Origin: an uncultured Eubacterium sp.
GTDB lineage: Bacteria > Bacillota > Clostridia > Oscillospirales > Acutalibacteraceae
Direction of reading: 5' to 3'
DNA length: 50,448 nt
NCBI GenBank assembly: GCA_905234995.1
Contig: CAJOJV010000020.1
Location: forward strand, 3,859 to 54,306
Position numbers and translations under genes: made by a program. Below, in pieces: positions 10,088-18,376 of the stretch; the first letter of the stretch is position 1, and every line of letters begins with the position of its first letter. Under the pieces are notes generated by a model that searched no databases, had not been told where the DNA came from, and worked only from the letters and a program-made list of their open reading frames with translations.

Positions 10088-10562
10088 CACTGCCTTCGTT
10101 TAAAAATTCATCAAGCATATTGCGGTTATCCTCTGCGCTGATATTAGCCTCAACAAGCTTTGAGGCAGCCTCTGCGGCAAGGGAGGCAATCTCCTCCTTC
10201 GCAGCGCGCAGGGAGCTTTCGCGCTCTTCCTCAATCTGCTTCTGAGCGTCAGCCTTCATCTGCTGCGAATCCTGCTGCGCTCTGTCTATAATTTTATCGT
10301 ATTCAGCCCTTGCCGACTGCCTTGCATCGCTGATAATCTGCTTTTTCTCTTCCTCAACGTTTGAGATTTTGCTTTCATAATCAGCAAGCTTTTCCTCAGC
10401 CTCGGCATTGGCCGTTTCTGCATTTCTGAACTGCTCGTCAAGCATATCCTGCCTTTTATCCAAAACCTTTTTAATCGGCTTGAAAAGAAATAGTTTCATA
10501 AGCACGAAGAAAATGATAAGGTTAAAAACAGTCCAGAGAAGATTCCAGTCAAACTTTAACAT
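10074..10562 (-). CDS. atpF: ATP synthase F0 subunit b
   Basis: 162 aa. A single N-terminal membrane helix (about 8-28, [18 protein letters not shown]) is followed by [16 protein letters not shown] and a long charged coiled coil to about residue 150. This is the peripheral stator stalk joining F0 to delta on the F1 head. It overlaps the delta-alpha gene by about 14 nt. In many bacteria delta is a separate gene here; in this operon the next product carries delta at its N-terminus, so the b-delta contact is to the fusion protein. Confidence 0.95.
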   Translation of the reverse strand: MLKFDWNLLWTVFNLIIFFVLMKLFLFKPIKKVLDKRQDMLDEQFRNAETANAEAEEKLADYESKISNVEEEKKQIISDARQSARAEYDKIIDRAQQDSQQMKADAQKQIEEERESSLRAAKEEIASLAAEAASKLVEANISAEDNRNMLDEFLNEGSDDND

Positions 10563-10604
10563 TTACTGCTTTCCTTTCCGTAAAGAAATTCAGTTTCTCG
10601 GTTA

Positions 10605-10826
10605 TTATTTAAGAATAAAGATAATAAGAATACCTACAACGAGGCCGTAAACGGCAGTTGCCTCGGCAAGCGCGCCGCCGAGAATAAGTACGGTCTGAAT
10701 TTTACCTGCTGCTTCGGGCTGACGTGCGATAGACTCAACAGCCTTACCCGTTGCGATACCAAGACCTACGCCTGCGCCAAGGCTGGCAAGAGCAGCAATA
10801 GCTGCACCGATTGCGATTGTTCCCAT
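10605..10826 (-). CDS. atpE: ATP synthase F0 subunit c
   Basis: 73 aa starting at the ATG at 10826, which has an AAAGGAG site; the longer frame is unlikely. Two membrane helices are joined by the polar loop GKAVESIARQPEA, the family signature. The ion-binding Glu is in helix 2 (GGALAEATAVYG). The helix 1 position that is Gln in Na+-dependent c rings is Leu here (GVGLGIATG), and the Ser after the Glu is Ala. Both substitutions favour a proton-driven ring, although Thr and Tyr of the Na+ motif remain. Inference from family comparison. Confidence 0.96.
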   Translation of the reverse strand: MGTIAIGAAIAALASLGAGVGLGIATGKAVESIARQPEAAGKIQTVLILGGALAEATAVYGLVVGILIIFILK

Positions 10827-10867
10827 AATAAAATCTCCTTTTATCAATAAAAATTTTTGTTTATAAA

Positions 10868-11668
10868 TTAAGCGGCTGCCTCAATATCGGCAGGTGCTTT
10901 TTTGAGCTTTTGCTTTTTCTGCTTTTTCGGCTTCTTTTCCTTAGGCTCGGACGGTTCAACCGCCTCTCTGATATAAAGCGAGGTCAGGAAAACGAAAACG
11001 TAAGCCTGCAAAAAGCCGTCAAACAAATCAAAATACAGGCTGAACACCATCGGAACGAATATGGGCACGACTGCCTTTAAAAGCTCCATAATGATAAACG
11101 CGCCTATGATATTACCGAAAAGTCGCATACAAAGCGAGAGGGGCTTGATAATCAGCTCAAGCAGATTAATCGGCGTTACGATTGCCACGGGCTCCGTGAA
11201 CGATTTAAGGTGCCCCTTTAAGCCCTTTGCCCTGAGCCCCGCAAACTCCGTGATAAGAATGCTCGTAGCGGCAAGCGCGGCAGTTACCTGCATACTTTTC
11301 GTCGGCGGCTTGAAGCCGAAAATGCCAATCATATTTGAAGCGCCGATAAAAATCGCCGTGCTCATCAGCCACGGGATATAGCCCTTGCCCTCCTCGCCGA
11401 GCTGCTCCTTGAAAAAGCTTTCCATCTTTGTGTAGCACATTTCAAGCAAAAGCTGGCGCTTTGTGAGCTTTCCCTCAACCTTCAGATTTCTTGTGAGCAG
11501 AAATGCAAGCAGAGTTATCACGGCAATGATAATCCAGGAAACCACGGTGCCCTCATCAAAGCCGAGGGTTACGGAGCCGATTTTGAAGCTGAATATCTCT
11601 TTAATATTAAGCTGTTCCGTAATTTCCTCCTGCAAATCAAGCTTCATCGCTATAGGAGCAAATGCCAT
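10868..11668 (-). CDS. atpB: ATP synthase F0 subunit a
   Basis: 266 aa from the ATG at 11668, seven nt after GGAGG; the ATG at 11674 abuts the binding site and is rejected. This multi-pass protein forms the ion half-channels. The essential Arg lies in PLSLCMRLFGNIIGAF (around residue 180). The C-terminal tail is an unusual Lys-rich stretch (EPKEKKPKKQKKQKLKK) followed by an acidic and Ala-rich end, longer than typical. First gene of the operon; no atpI or atpZ precedes it. Transcription starts from the promoter at 11727-11754. Confidence 0.95.
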   Translation of the reverse strand: MAFAPIAMKLDLQEEITEQLNIKEIFSFKIGSVTLGFDEGTVVSWIIIAVITLLAFLLTRNLKVEGKLTKRQLLLEMCYTKMESFFKEQLGEEGKGYIPWLMSTAIFIGASNMIGIFGFKPPTKSMQVTAALAATSILITEFAGLRAKGLKGHLKSFTEPVAIVTPINLLELIIKPLSLCMRLFGNIIGAFIIMELLKAVVPIFVPMVFSLYFDLFDGFLQAYVFVFLTSLYIREAVEPSEPKEKKPKKQKKQKLKKAPADIEAAA

Positions 11669-11726
11669 CAACATACCTCCTTACCGACGCTATTTATATA
11701 CAACAGCGCCTAATATTTCAAAGTCG

Positions 11727-11754
11727 ATTATACCACTATTAATTTATTTTTCAA
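11727..11754 (-). promoter_or_regulatory. sigma-A promoter of the atp operon
   Basis: TTGAAA (11749-11754) and TATAAT (11727-11732) on the minus strand with a 16-bp spacer, about 59 nt upstream of atpB. Confidence 0.75.
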
Positions 11755-11838
11755 TAATAATCTGTAAATTAAATATTAATATTCCCTTTTGAATAAAAAC
11801 GGGGATAAATCAGAGCGTTTTTTTATAAAAAAATAATA

Positions 11839-11867
11839 TTTACAAGCGTTTTTCTTTAGGTTATAAT
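11839..11867 (+). promoter_or_regulatory. sigma-A promoter of proS-galE
   Basis: TTTACA (11839-11844) and TATAAT (11862-11867) with a 17-bp spacer, about 50 nt upstream of proS. It diverges from the atp promoter. The region between the two promoters is AT-rich and holds no other feature I can support. Confidence 0.8.
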
Positions 11868-11919
11868 AAGCATTGCATCGTACACTATTCGGTTAGATAT
11901 ACATATTAGGAGTTTAATT

Positions 11920-13359
11920 ATGGCAAAACAGCAACAGAAAATGGTTGACGATATTACGTCAATGGATGAGGATTTTGCAAAATGGTATACCGACATTTGC
12001 AAAAAAGCGGAGCTGATTGAATACACCAGCGTTAAGGGCTGTATGGTTATCCGCCCTTACGGCTACGCAATCTGGGAAAATATTCAGAGGATACTTGACG
12101 ATATGTTCAAGGCAGAGGGGCACGAAAACGTGTGTATGCCGATGTTCATTCCCGAAAGCCTGCTGCAAAAGGAAAAGGACCACGTTGAGGGCTTTGCGCC
12201 CGAATGCGCGTGGGTAACCTACGGCGGCAACGAAAAGCTTGAGGAACGCCTTTGTGTTCGCCCGACCTCCGAAACCCTTTTCTGCGAGCATTTTAAAAAC
12301 GTCGTTCAGTCTTACAGAGATTTGCCGAAGCTTTATAATCAGTGGGTTTCCGTTGTAAGATGGGAAAAGACCACACGTCCTTTCCTTCGTTCGCGCGAAT
12401 TCCTGTGGCAGGAGGGTCACACCCTGCACGAAACTGCCGAGGAGGCAATTGAGGAAACCGAAAAAATGCTGAACGTTTACACGGAATTCTGCCAGAAATA
12501 TCTGGCAATCCCCGTCGTTCAGGGACAGAAAACCGAAAGCGATAAATTTGCAGGTGCTGAGCGCACATACTGCATTGAGGCGCTTATGCACGACGGCAAG
12601 GCGCTGCAGGCAGGCACATCCCACTATTTCGGCGACGGCTTTGCAAGAGCCTTTGAAATCCAGTTTACGGACAGGGAAAACAAGCTGCAGTTCCCGCACC
12701 AGACCTCCTGGGGTATGACCACCCGCCTCATCGGCGCAATCATTATGACCCACGGCGATAACAACGGTCTTGTGCTTCCGCCTGCAGTTGCTCCGATTCA
12801 GGCAATCGTGCTTCCGATTGCGCAGCACAAGGAGGGCGTGCTTGAAAAGGCAAACGAGGTTTGCGACAGGCTTAAGAAAATCTGCCGCGCCAAGATTGAC
12901 GACAGCAATAATTCACCGGGCTGGAAGTTTGCGGAATACGAAATGAAGGGCGTGCCGATCAGAATTGAAATCGGCCCCAAGGATATTGAAAACAACCAGT
13001 GCGTTATCGTAACGAGGCACAACAGAGAAAAAACCTTCGTTTCCCTTGACGAGCTTGAGGACGTTGTTCTCAAGAAGCTTGACGAGGTAAGGGACGGCTT
13101 ATATCAGGCGGCGCTTGAAAACAGAGAGCACCGCACGTATAAATGCACTACGATTGACGAGATTAACAGCGCGCTTGAAAACGGCGACGGCTTCGTTAAG
13201 GCAATGTGGTGCGGCAGTGAGGAATGCGAGGATAAGGTTAAGGAGCTTACCGGCGTGGGCTCGCGCTGCATTCCGTTTGAGCAGGAGCAGCTTTCCGATA
13301 AATGCGTGTGCTGCGGCAAGCCCGCAAAGCATATGCTTTATTGGGGAAAGGCGTATTAA
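11920..13359 (+). CDS. proS: prolyl-tRNA synthetase, short archaeal/eukaryote-like type
   Basis: Charges tRNA-Pro with proline. At 479 aa it lacks the YbaK-type editing insertion of long bacterial ProRS and is of the short (type 3) class. Class II motifs are visible: RPTSET at 114-119 and motif 2 [21 protein letters not shown] at about 147-167. The C-terminal domain is Cys-rich ([11 protein letters not shown]...[10 protein letters not shown]), consistent with the zinc-binding domain of this class, and it ends in the expected Tyr (WGKAY). A TAGGAG site precedes the ATG. It is followed by galE after a repeat-containing gap of 55 nt. Confidence 0.97.
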   Translation: MAKQQQKMVDDITSMDEDFAKWYTDICKKAELIEYTSVKGCMVIRPYGYAIWENIQRILDDMFKAEGHENVCMPMFIPESLLQKEKDHVEGFAPECAWVTYGGNEKLEERLCVRPTSETLFCEHFKNVVQSYRDLPKLYNQWVSVVRWEKTTRPFLRSREFLWQEGHTLHETAEEAIEETEKMLNVYTEFCQKYLAIPVVQGQKTESDKFAGAERTYCIEALMHDGKALQAGTSHYFGDGFARAFEIQFTDRENKLQFPHQTSWGMTTRLIGAIIMTHGDNNGLVLPPAVAPIQAIVLPIAQHKEGVLEKANEVCDRLKKICRAKIDDSNNSPGWKFAEYEMKGVPIRIEIGPKDIENNQCVIVTRHNREKTFVSLDELEDVVLKKLDEVRDGLYQAALENREHRTYKCTTIDEINSALENGDGFVKAMWCGSEECEDKVKELTGVGSRCIPFEQEQLSDKCVCCGKPAKHMLYWGKAY

Positions 13360-13360
13360 G

Positions 13361-13391
13361 AGTGGTCAGTGGCCAGTGATTAGTGGTCAGT
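13361..13391. repeat. short direct repeats AGTGGTCAGT
   Basis: AGTGGTCAGT occurs at 13361-13370 and 13382-13391, with the related GGCCAGTGAT between. A similar low-complexity stretch (GTTGTCAGTTGTTAGTGACC) lies at about 30533-30552, after another gene end. Confidence 0.6.
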
Positions 13392-13414
13392 AATATTTAA
13401 TTCGGAGGAAAATT

Positions 13415-14431
13415 ATGGCAGTATTAGTTACGGGCGGCGCAGGATATATCGGCAGCCACACCTGTGTTGAGCTTATCAACGCGGGCATCGACATCGTTAT
13501 CGTTGATAATTTTTACAACTGCAAGAAAAGCAGCATTGACCGCATTCGCGCTCTGGTTGACAGGGATTTCAAATATTACGAATGCGATATTCGCGATAAA
13601 GAGGGTATGGACAAAATTTTCAAGGCTGAAAAGATTGATTCCGTTATCCATTTCGCGGGCTTGAAGGCGGTTGGCGAAAGCGTTGAAAAGCCGCTTGAAT
13701 ATTTTGACAATAACGTTAACGGCACGCTCGTGCTGCTTGACGTTATGAGGGCAAACGGCTGCAAGAAAATCGTTTTCTCCTCCTCCGCAACGGTTTACGG
13801 AATGAATAATATTTCCCCGCTTACGGAGGATATGCCCGTCGGCGGCGTTACGAACCCCTACGGCAGAACGAAATATATGATTGAGTGCATTCTGCAGGAT
13901 TTATATACTTCCGATAACAGCTGGAGCATCTGCCTCTTGCGCTATTTCAACCCCATCGGCGCTCACAAGAGCGGCACTATGGGCGAGGACCCGAACGGAA
14001 TTCCGAACAACCTTATGCCCTTTATTACTCAGGTTGCAATCGGCAAGCGCGACCATCTGAACGTTTTCGGCAACGATTATGCAACGCATGACGGAACGGG
14101 TATCCGCGATTATATCCACGTTGTTGACCTTGCGCTCGGCCACGTTAAGGCAGTGCAGAAGGTTGAAAAGGACGAGGGCTGCTTCATTTACAACCTCGGC
14201 ACCGGCAAGGGCTACAGCGTGCTGGACGTTGTGAACGCATTCGAAAAAGCATCCGGCGTTACGATTCCTTTTGAAATTCAACCGCGCCGCGCAGGCGATA
14301 TCGCAATCTGCTATTCAGACCCCGCAAAAGCACTCAGAGAGCTTGGTTGGAAAGCCGAGAGAGGGCTTGAGGAAATGTGCGAGGACAGCTGGCGCTGGCA
14401 AAGCCAGAACCCCAACGGCTACCCCGATTAA
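13415..14431 (+). CDS. galE: UDP-glucose 4-epimerase
   Basis: Interconverts UDP-glucose and UDP-galactose (Leloir pathway, cell-surface glycan precursors). An extended SDR fold: NAD-binding TGGAGYIGSH at residues 6-15, catalytic Ser region SSSATVYG at 122-129, and the YxxxK pair Tyr149/Lys153. The 338-aa length is typical. A GGAGG site is 8 nt before the ATG. It is transcribed with proS on the only plus-strand unit, and two hairpins follow. No other gal genes are nearby. Confidence 0.96.
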   Translation: MAVLVTGGAGYIGSHTCVELINAGIDIVIVDNFYNCKKSSIDRIRALVDRDFKYYECDIRDKEGMDKIFKAEKIDSVIHFAGLKAVGESVEKPLEYFDNNVNGTLVLLDVMRANGCKKIVFSSSATVYGMNNISPLTEDMPVGGVTNPYGRTKYMIECILQDLYTSDNSWSICLLRYFNPIGAHKSGTMGEDPNGIPNNLMPFITQVAIGKRDHLNVFGNDYATHDGTGIRDYIHVVDLALGHVKAVQKVEKDEGCFIYNLGTGKGYSVLDVVNAFEKASGVTIPFEIQPRRAGDIAICYSDPAKALRELGWKAERGLEEMCEDSWRWQSQNPNGYPD

Positions 14432-14440
14432 TAAAAGCAA

Positions 14441-14469
14441 AAACGGACATCGTTTGATGTCCGTTTTTT
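14441..14469 (+). terminator. intrinsic terminator of proS-galE
   Basis: The stem AAACGGACATC/GATGTCCGTTT (14441-14451 and 14456-14466) has a GTTT loop, and T residues continue to 14469. Confidence 0.9.
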
Positions 14470-14494
14470 AGTGGAAGGAAGGAGTATGATAAGC

Positions 14495-14519
14495 CTTCCC
14501 CTTGAGGGGAAGACTTTTT
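14495..14519 (+). terminator. second hairpin, CTTCCCC/GGGGAAG repeat type
   Basis: The stem CTTCCCC/GGGGAAG (14495-14501 and 14506-14512) has loop TTGA and is followed by TTTTT at 14515-14519. It may back up the galE terminator. It lies between convergent units, just before the stop of the minus-strand gene at 14521. Confidence 0.6.
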
Positions 14520-14520
14520 G

Positions 14521-14904
14521 TTATCCAAAGTCATCAAAACACTGCGCTGCGGAATTAATCCCCGAAAGACATATAAGAGAAACGGCTAAGCCGATAATAT
14601 TAACCGCAAAGCAAGCTGCGCAGATAACCTTATACTTAGAACTGCCGCATTTTCCGCGAAGCTCAATAATTATTCCGACAAACGGGATAACGGCAAGCGC
14701 AATTCCAATTGAAATAACAACCGCGCTGTAATGCTCTGCAACAAAGCCATAGGCTGCGTTTGAGGGAAATATAACCGAAAGCTCCCAAAAATTAAGGAGC
14801 ATATATATTATGCCAAACGGAGTTAAAGCCACGCCTGCAATTGCCGCAAGCGACTTAACGATTATAAACGTCCTTCGGTGTTTAACAATTTCTTTTCTGC
14901 TCAT
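14521..14904 (-). CDS. small membrane protein (three to four helices)
   Basis: The real start is the ATG at 14904 (127 aa); the longer frame runs back through the upstream lipoprotein gene. Helices lie near residues 13-35, 55-75 and 88-112. The last contains CFAVNIIGLAVSLICL after a polar IELRGKCGSSK loop. The 118-aa protein at 17357-17713 has the same order of elements (hydrophobic pair, polar turn, then CFAANVIHLLL), so the two may be distant paralogs. Four nt separate it from the lipoprotein stop. No function recognised. Confidence 0.7.
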   Translation of the reverse strand: MSRKEIVKHRRTFIIVKSLAAIAGVALTPFGIIYMLLNFWELSVIFPSNAAYGFVAEHYSAVVISIGIALAVIPFVGIIIELRGKCGSSKYKVICAACFAVNIIGLAVSLICLSGINSAAQCFDDFG

Positions 14905-14908
14905 ATTG

Positions 14909-15556
14909 TTAATACTGCTCAATATAATTTGCAAAGAAATCCGTGATTTTGGAATCGGTAAACTGGTCGAAGCCGAGGATGACGAGCGTGCCGTTTTCAA
15001 CGAGGATATAATCAACCGAATTAGCCTCGTCCGAGTCGGCATAATCCCATTTTGCGCAGGTGTATTCCCTGCCGCCGATATTCACGGCGCCCACTGCATT
15101 AAGCGCAGTCAGCGAATCCATTGAGGTATTTATATAAGCAATATAATCCTCGCTGCTGCCGTAGGGCACGTTTTCAGTTACGCTGATTTTAACGGTTTTA
15201 TACGCCACGCTGTCGTGATTTTCAGTCAGCTCAATAACGAAATAATCATTATTCGGATTCTGAACCTCTCCCTCTTCCGCAAAGCTTTCAAAACTTTCGG
15301 GAGGGGTTATTTTTATGCCGAGGGTGGAATTTTCATAAACAGTGCCCTCCTGCGTGCCGTGAGCAATGGCAATGCCCGTTTTATCCTTTGCCTCAGCCGA
15401 GCCGACCTTTGCAAGCGCCTGCTCCGCCTCCTCGGCGGAAAGCGAGGTGCTCTCGCCCGCGTCGGTTGTGTTTTCATCGTTTCCCGCCTGCCTTGCGCAC
15501 GCAGCAAACGAAGCCGCAAGCACCAAAGCAAGAATTAATGAAATTATCTTTTTCAT
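14909..15556 (-). CDS. lipoprotein with NSTLG-type extracytoplasmic domain
   Basis: 215 aa from the ATG at 15556. The signal peptide ends in ASFAAC with Cys20 as the likely lipidated residue. An acidic Ser/Thr linker leads to a globular domain (about 70-215) beginning VYENSTLGIKITPPE and ending with a helix ITDFFANYIEQY. The same start pattern (VYQNSTLGFKIDFPE), a mid IGxxEY segment and the final DF..xY helix recur at the C-terminus of the DUF4173 protein at 18377-20608. This points to a shared surface domain of unknown role. Transcribed with the 127-aa membrane protein. Confidence 0.8.
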   Translation of the reverse strand: MKKIISLILALVLAASFAACARQAGNDENTTDAGESTSLSAEEAEQALAKVGSAEAKDKTGIAIAHGTQEGTVYENSTLGIKITPPESFESFAEEGEVQNPNNDYFVIELTENHDSVAYKTVKISVTENVPYGSSEDYIAYINTSMDSLTALNAVGAVNIGGREYTCAKWDYADSDEANSVDYILVENGTLVILGFDQFTDSKITDFFANYIEQY

Positions 15557-15572
15557 ATTATCACCCGAAAGC

Positions 15573-15601
15573 ATTATATCAAACTGCTCCTTTGAAAGCA
15601 A
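15573..15601 (-). promoter_or_regulatory. candidate sigma-A promoter for the lipoprotein gene
   Basis: TTGCTT (15596-15601) and TATAAT (15573-15578) with a 17-bp spacer on the minus strand. The leader would be very short, since the ATG is at 15556. Confidence 0.6.
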
Positions 15602-15610
15602 CCCCTCACA

Positions 15611-15635
15611 CAAACAGGGGGCTGTCCCCTGTTTG
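15611..15635. repeat. CAAACAGGGG inverted repeat
   Basis: A 10-bp perfect inverted repeat, CAAACAGGGG/CCCCTGTTTG, around a 5-nt loop. Related motifs occur at 17306-17325 (imperfect), 21223-21243 and 21929-21952, all in this accessory stretch. Confidence 0.75.
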
Positions 15636-15643
15636 CGGGGCGG

Positions 15644-17281
15644 TTAGGCACCCGTAAAGTTAATCGTTATTTTTGTATTGTACTCCTTGCCGTTCAAAAC
15701 ATAATGCTTTTCGGTGAAGGTGAATGAGCTGCCGCCGTCGCTGATTTTATCCATCATTCTGACTGACACGCCATAGCTTCTGCTTGCGTCTGTGTAATCC
15801 TTTTTGCTCATATTAATATTAAACTCAACCTCAGTATAATTATAAATCATCGTGCCGAGGTCATAGAGGTCGGTTGGCGTATCGGTGTAAACGGTAAGGG
15901 TAATATTTTCCTTTTCGTTTTTTATGCGCACGTCCTCGTCAAAAACGCCAAGCGGTACAAAAAGATTGCACCCTTTTCCAAGTGTTACCTTTTGCAGCTC
16001 CGGTGCAGAGCCAAACACGCTTTCAATGCCTGTTGTGTGCATATTGTCCGGAAAAGCCACCTCTTTAATCGGGCAGTCCGCAAACGCACCCGTTACAACA
16101 AGCAGGCTCTCGCCGCTAAACTCAACGTTTTCAACGTCGGTATACGCAAATGCGTATGCGTCAATAACCTTGTCCGTAATCACTATATCCTTTTCATCAC
16201 TTAAAGAGAAAACTATTCTTGTATCGTTGCTGTAAACCATATCGTCCTTAACCGTATAATCAAGCTCGTCTGCAAAGGTTATGGTTTTAAACTTATCCCT
16301 GTTCTTCGCCAGGCAATAAAAGAATTTGGAAGGCGTGGCGTTAGAATGGCTCTCTTCAAAAACAACCTTTTTGCCGTTGAGCGTAGCGGGAACGACTATG
16401 TTTTCTGATGAAAAGTCGTAAGCCTCAACAAGGCAGTAATCTCCGTCTCTGTAAGGGTAGTAAGTGCTGCTGCCTTCTTTTTGCGCGTAGTAGCCCTCAA
16501 AGCCGTCAATTATAAAATGAGCGCGCTCTTTTTCGTTTCCGTCGTTACTGCCGACGTAAACAATGCCGCGGCTTTCCTCTAATTTGCGGCTGTCGCTTTC
16601 AAAGTACGCGGCAGTTCCGCCAAACGCAATAACGCCTGCAAGCACTATGCAGATAACCGACACGGGAATTGCCCGCCAACGCGTTTTCTGCACGTCGCCG
16701 TCCCTGTACCATATAACGGTGTTGCCAAGCGAGGCTGCAATTAACAAAGTTGTTACATAAACCGACGGCTCATCGCAGACTTCAGCTATGGACGCCGAGC
16801 ATATAATGCCGATTATAAAAAATATTATCGGCAAAACTCCGTTTACGTCCTTTTTATTTTTGGCAAGCATTACGATAAACAGCACAAGCTGCACTGCCGT
16901 AACAAGCAGATACACGGGACCAAAGAAAAGTATTTCAAGTCCCTCGCCCGGTATATCGTACTTGAAAAGCAGCACTATTGACGCAAAAAACGCCGCAGCG
17001 CCGATAACCTTTGCAAGCTTTACCTTTGTGAATTTATTAATGTTTATATGCGCTATAACGGCATAAAGGATAAAGGCGGCAAACCCAAAGGCAAACGTGG
17101 CAACAAGCGGAAAAGTCATATCGCCTTTAAACTCCTGAAGAAGCTGGTCTTTGGTGTATCCCGTGCCGCCGCTTTGGTATTTGCAAAGCGCATACCAATC
17201 AAGCGCTTCGTAAAACGCGGCAATAACAGAAAGCGCCACGCCTGCCGCGGACAGCGCAACAGATAATAATCGCTTTGCCAT
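15644..17281 (-). CDS. multi-pass membrane protein with LRR_5/BspA-like surface domain
   Basis: 545 aa. About seven hydrophobic segments lie between residues 5 and 225. The remainder is predicted to face outward. That region contains short repeats typical of BspA-type leucine-rich repeats: IVVPATLNGKKV, then ITFADELDYTV, VITDKVIDAYAFAY, VENVEFSG and IKEVAFPDN, in which an aliphatic/Phe/Pro pattern recurs every 20-odd residues. Such domains often bind proteins or glycans, and the ligand here is unknown. An AAAGGAGG site precedes the ATG. A final beta-rich stretch (about 460-545) has no family assignment. Confidence 0.75.
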   Translation of the reverse strand: MAKRLLSVALSAAGVALSVIAAFYEALDWYALCKYQSGGTGYTKDQLLQEFKGDMTFPLVATFAFGFAAFILYAVIAHININKFTKVKLAKVIGAAAFFASIVLLFKYDIPGEGLEILFFGPVYLLVTAVQLVLFIVMLAKNKKDVNGVLPIIFFIIGIICSASIAEVCDEPSVYVTTLLIAASLGNTVIWYRDGDVQKTRWRAIPVSVICIVLAGVIAFGGTAAYFESDSRKLEESRGIVYVGSNDGNEKERAHFIIDGFEGYYAQKEGSSTYYPYRDGDYCLVEAYDFSSENIVVPATLNGKKVVFEESHSNATPSKFFYCLAKNRDKFKTITFADELDYTVKDDMVYSNDTRIVFSLSDEKDIVITDKVIDAYAFAYTDVENVEFSGESLLVVTGAFADCPIKEVAFPDNMHTTGIESVFGSAPELQKVTLGKGCNLFVPLGVFDEDVRIKNEKENITLTVYTDTPTDLYDLGTMIYNYTEVEFNINMSKKDYTDASRSYGVSVRMMDKISDGGSSFTFTEKHYVLNGKEYNTKITINFTGA

Positions 17282-17356
17282 ATCGCATCCTCCTTTACTT
17301 TTTTACAAAAGGGGAAGTCCCCTGTTTGCATATCGGAATTCCGCCAAAAAAGCAGC

Positions 17357-17713
17357 TCACAGCATCATATATACAAGCCACGCGGCAATGCCGATAAACG
17401 GCAAAAGCAGGTGAATAACGTTTGCCGCGAAGCAAACATTGCTTGCAATTCTGATGTTCCGTTGAAGCGCAGAGGCGCGGAATTCCAAAACAAGTCCCGC
17501 AATTCCCGCCGCCAGACCGAGAAGGAAAAGCAGCACGATAACGGCTATCGCAAGAAGCTCGTTAATATCCTTATAATAGCAAATATCATCAACCACGAAA
17601 TAGCCCGCAAGCGCCCAGACGGGAACGGAAAACACGCTCAAGCAGAGCACCACCGTTTTGAAAACCACAAAGCAATCGTAAGGCGTTAAATTCGTTTTTC
17701 TAAAATTATTCAT
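17357..17713 (-). CDS. small membrane protein
   Basis: 118 aa with three hydrophobic segments near residues 17-38, 52-76 and 88-116. The polar turn LEFRASALQRN precedes CFAANVIHLLLPFIG, echoing the 127-aa protein at 14521-14904. An AAGGTGA site lies upstream, and the gene begins 10 nt after the 17724-18155 gene ends, so the two form one transcript. Function unknown. Confidence 0.7.
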   Translation of the reverse strand: MNNFRKTNLTPYDCFVVFKTVVLCLSVFSVPVWALAGYFVVDDICYYKDINELLAIAVIVLLFLLGLAAGIAGLVLEFRASALQRNIRIASNVCFAANVIHLLLPFIGIAAWLVYMML

Positions 17714-17723
17714 ACCATCACCT

Positions 17724-18155
17724 TTATCTGAACATCCAATACGCTGCCACTACGCCGAGGCTGATAACGGGATACAGGACATAAATAACCGCGTTAAAGG
17801 TTTTCATTGCCCTTTCGTGTTCATTGCTTTTCTCACAAAGCACAACAAACAAATTTGTTATTATAACAAGCACAGGCACAAATAGCGCCGCCTTTGTAAC
17901 GGCATAAGCAATGCTGTCCAAAACGGTTATCTCGCCGCCCTCGCTGGTTGTAAAGATTACGAAAGCAACGACTGCCCCTATAGGCAAAGAAAAGAGATTA
18001 ACAACTATGCCCTCAATAATCATCGTAACAAGGCTTTCCCAAAAGGCTTCTCCGCGCTTTGAAATGTCCGGAATTCTGCGCTGAGCAGGCGGCTTTATTT
18101 CGTATTTTGTTTCGGTTTCATTTATATTCGTATTCTTATTTTCATCATCATTCAT
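17724..18155 (-). CDS. small membrane protein with polar N-terminus
   Basis: The start is set at the ATG at 18155 (143 aa), with AGGTGA upstream; the longer frame lacks a site. A polar Asn/Glu-rich N-terminus (1-25) and a PPAQRRIPDISKRGEAFW segment are followed by three hydrophobic helices (about 47-70, 85-105 and 120-140). It precedes the 118-aa gene, and a palindrome array lies just upstream at 18205-18345. No motif identifies its role. Confidence 0.7.
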   Translation of the reverse strand: MNDDENKNTNINETETKYEIKPPAQRRIPDISKRGEAFWESLVTMIIEGIVVNLFSLPIGAVVAFVIFTTSEGGEITVLDSIAYAVTKAALFVPVLVIITNLFVVLCEKSNEHERAMKTFNAVIYVLYPVISLGVVAAYWMFR

Positions 18156-18204
18156 AAAATCACCTGTCTGATTGGTGTGTGAATTGGGATTAATAGAGCT
18201 GAAT

Positions 18205-18345
18205 GTTTGCTGACGCAAACGCTAAATTGCTTTGCTGCTAAATAGCAACGCTGCTAAATTCGGCTGGCGCCGAGCTGATTAGCGTTGACCTTTGGTCAAC
18301 CTTTCGCTTGCCGCAGGCAAATTTAGCTTCCGCAGGTAATTTAGC
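18205..18345. repeat. array of short palindromes separated by CTAAAT-like spacers
   Basis: This stretch has no gene. Successive units are GTTTGC/GCAAAC (18205-18220), TAGCA/TGCTA (18243-18256), TCGGC/GCCGA (18260-18273), GCT/AGC (18274-18283), the perfect GTTGACC/GGTCAAC (18284-18300) and TTGCC/GGCAA (18308-18320). GCTAAAT or its complement ATTTAGC stands between several of them. Each unit has a 3-4 nt centre and differs in sequence while keeping the same form. Confidence 0.75.
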
Positions 18346-18376
18346 ACAATAGAAGATTGTATTTAGCTCTGCAAAA

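Noticed and set aside
11959-12828. Long open frame antisense to proS (289 codons, minus strand)
   Set aside because: It lies wholly inside the well-supported proS gene, has no family-like segment, and is Arg/Leu/Phe-rich as expected from reading an opposite strand.
18205-18345. CRISPR array
   Set aside because: Repeat units are not identical, spacers are 5-8 nt and conserved, and no cas gene is present.
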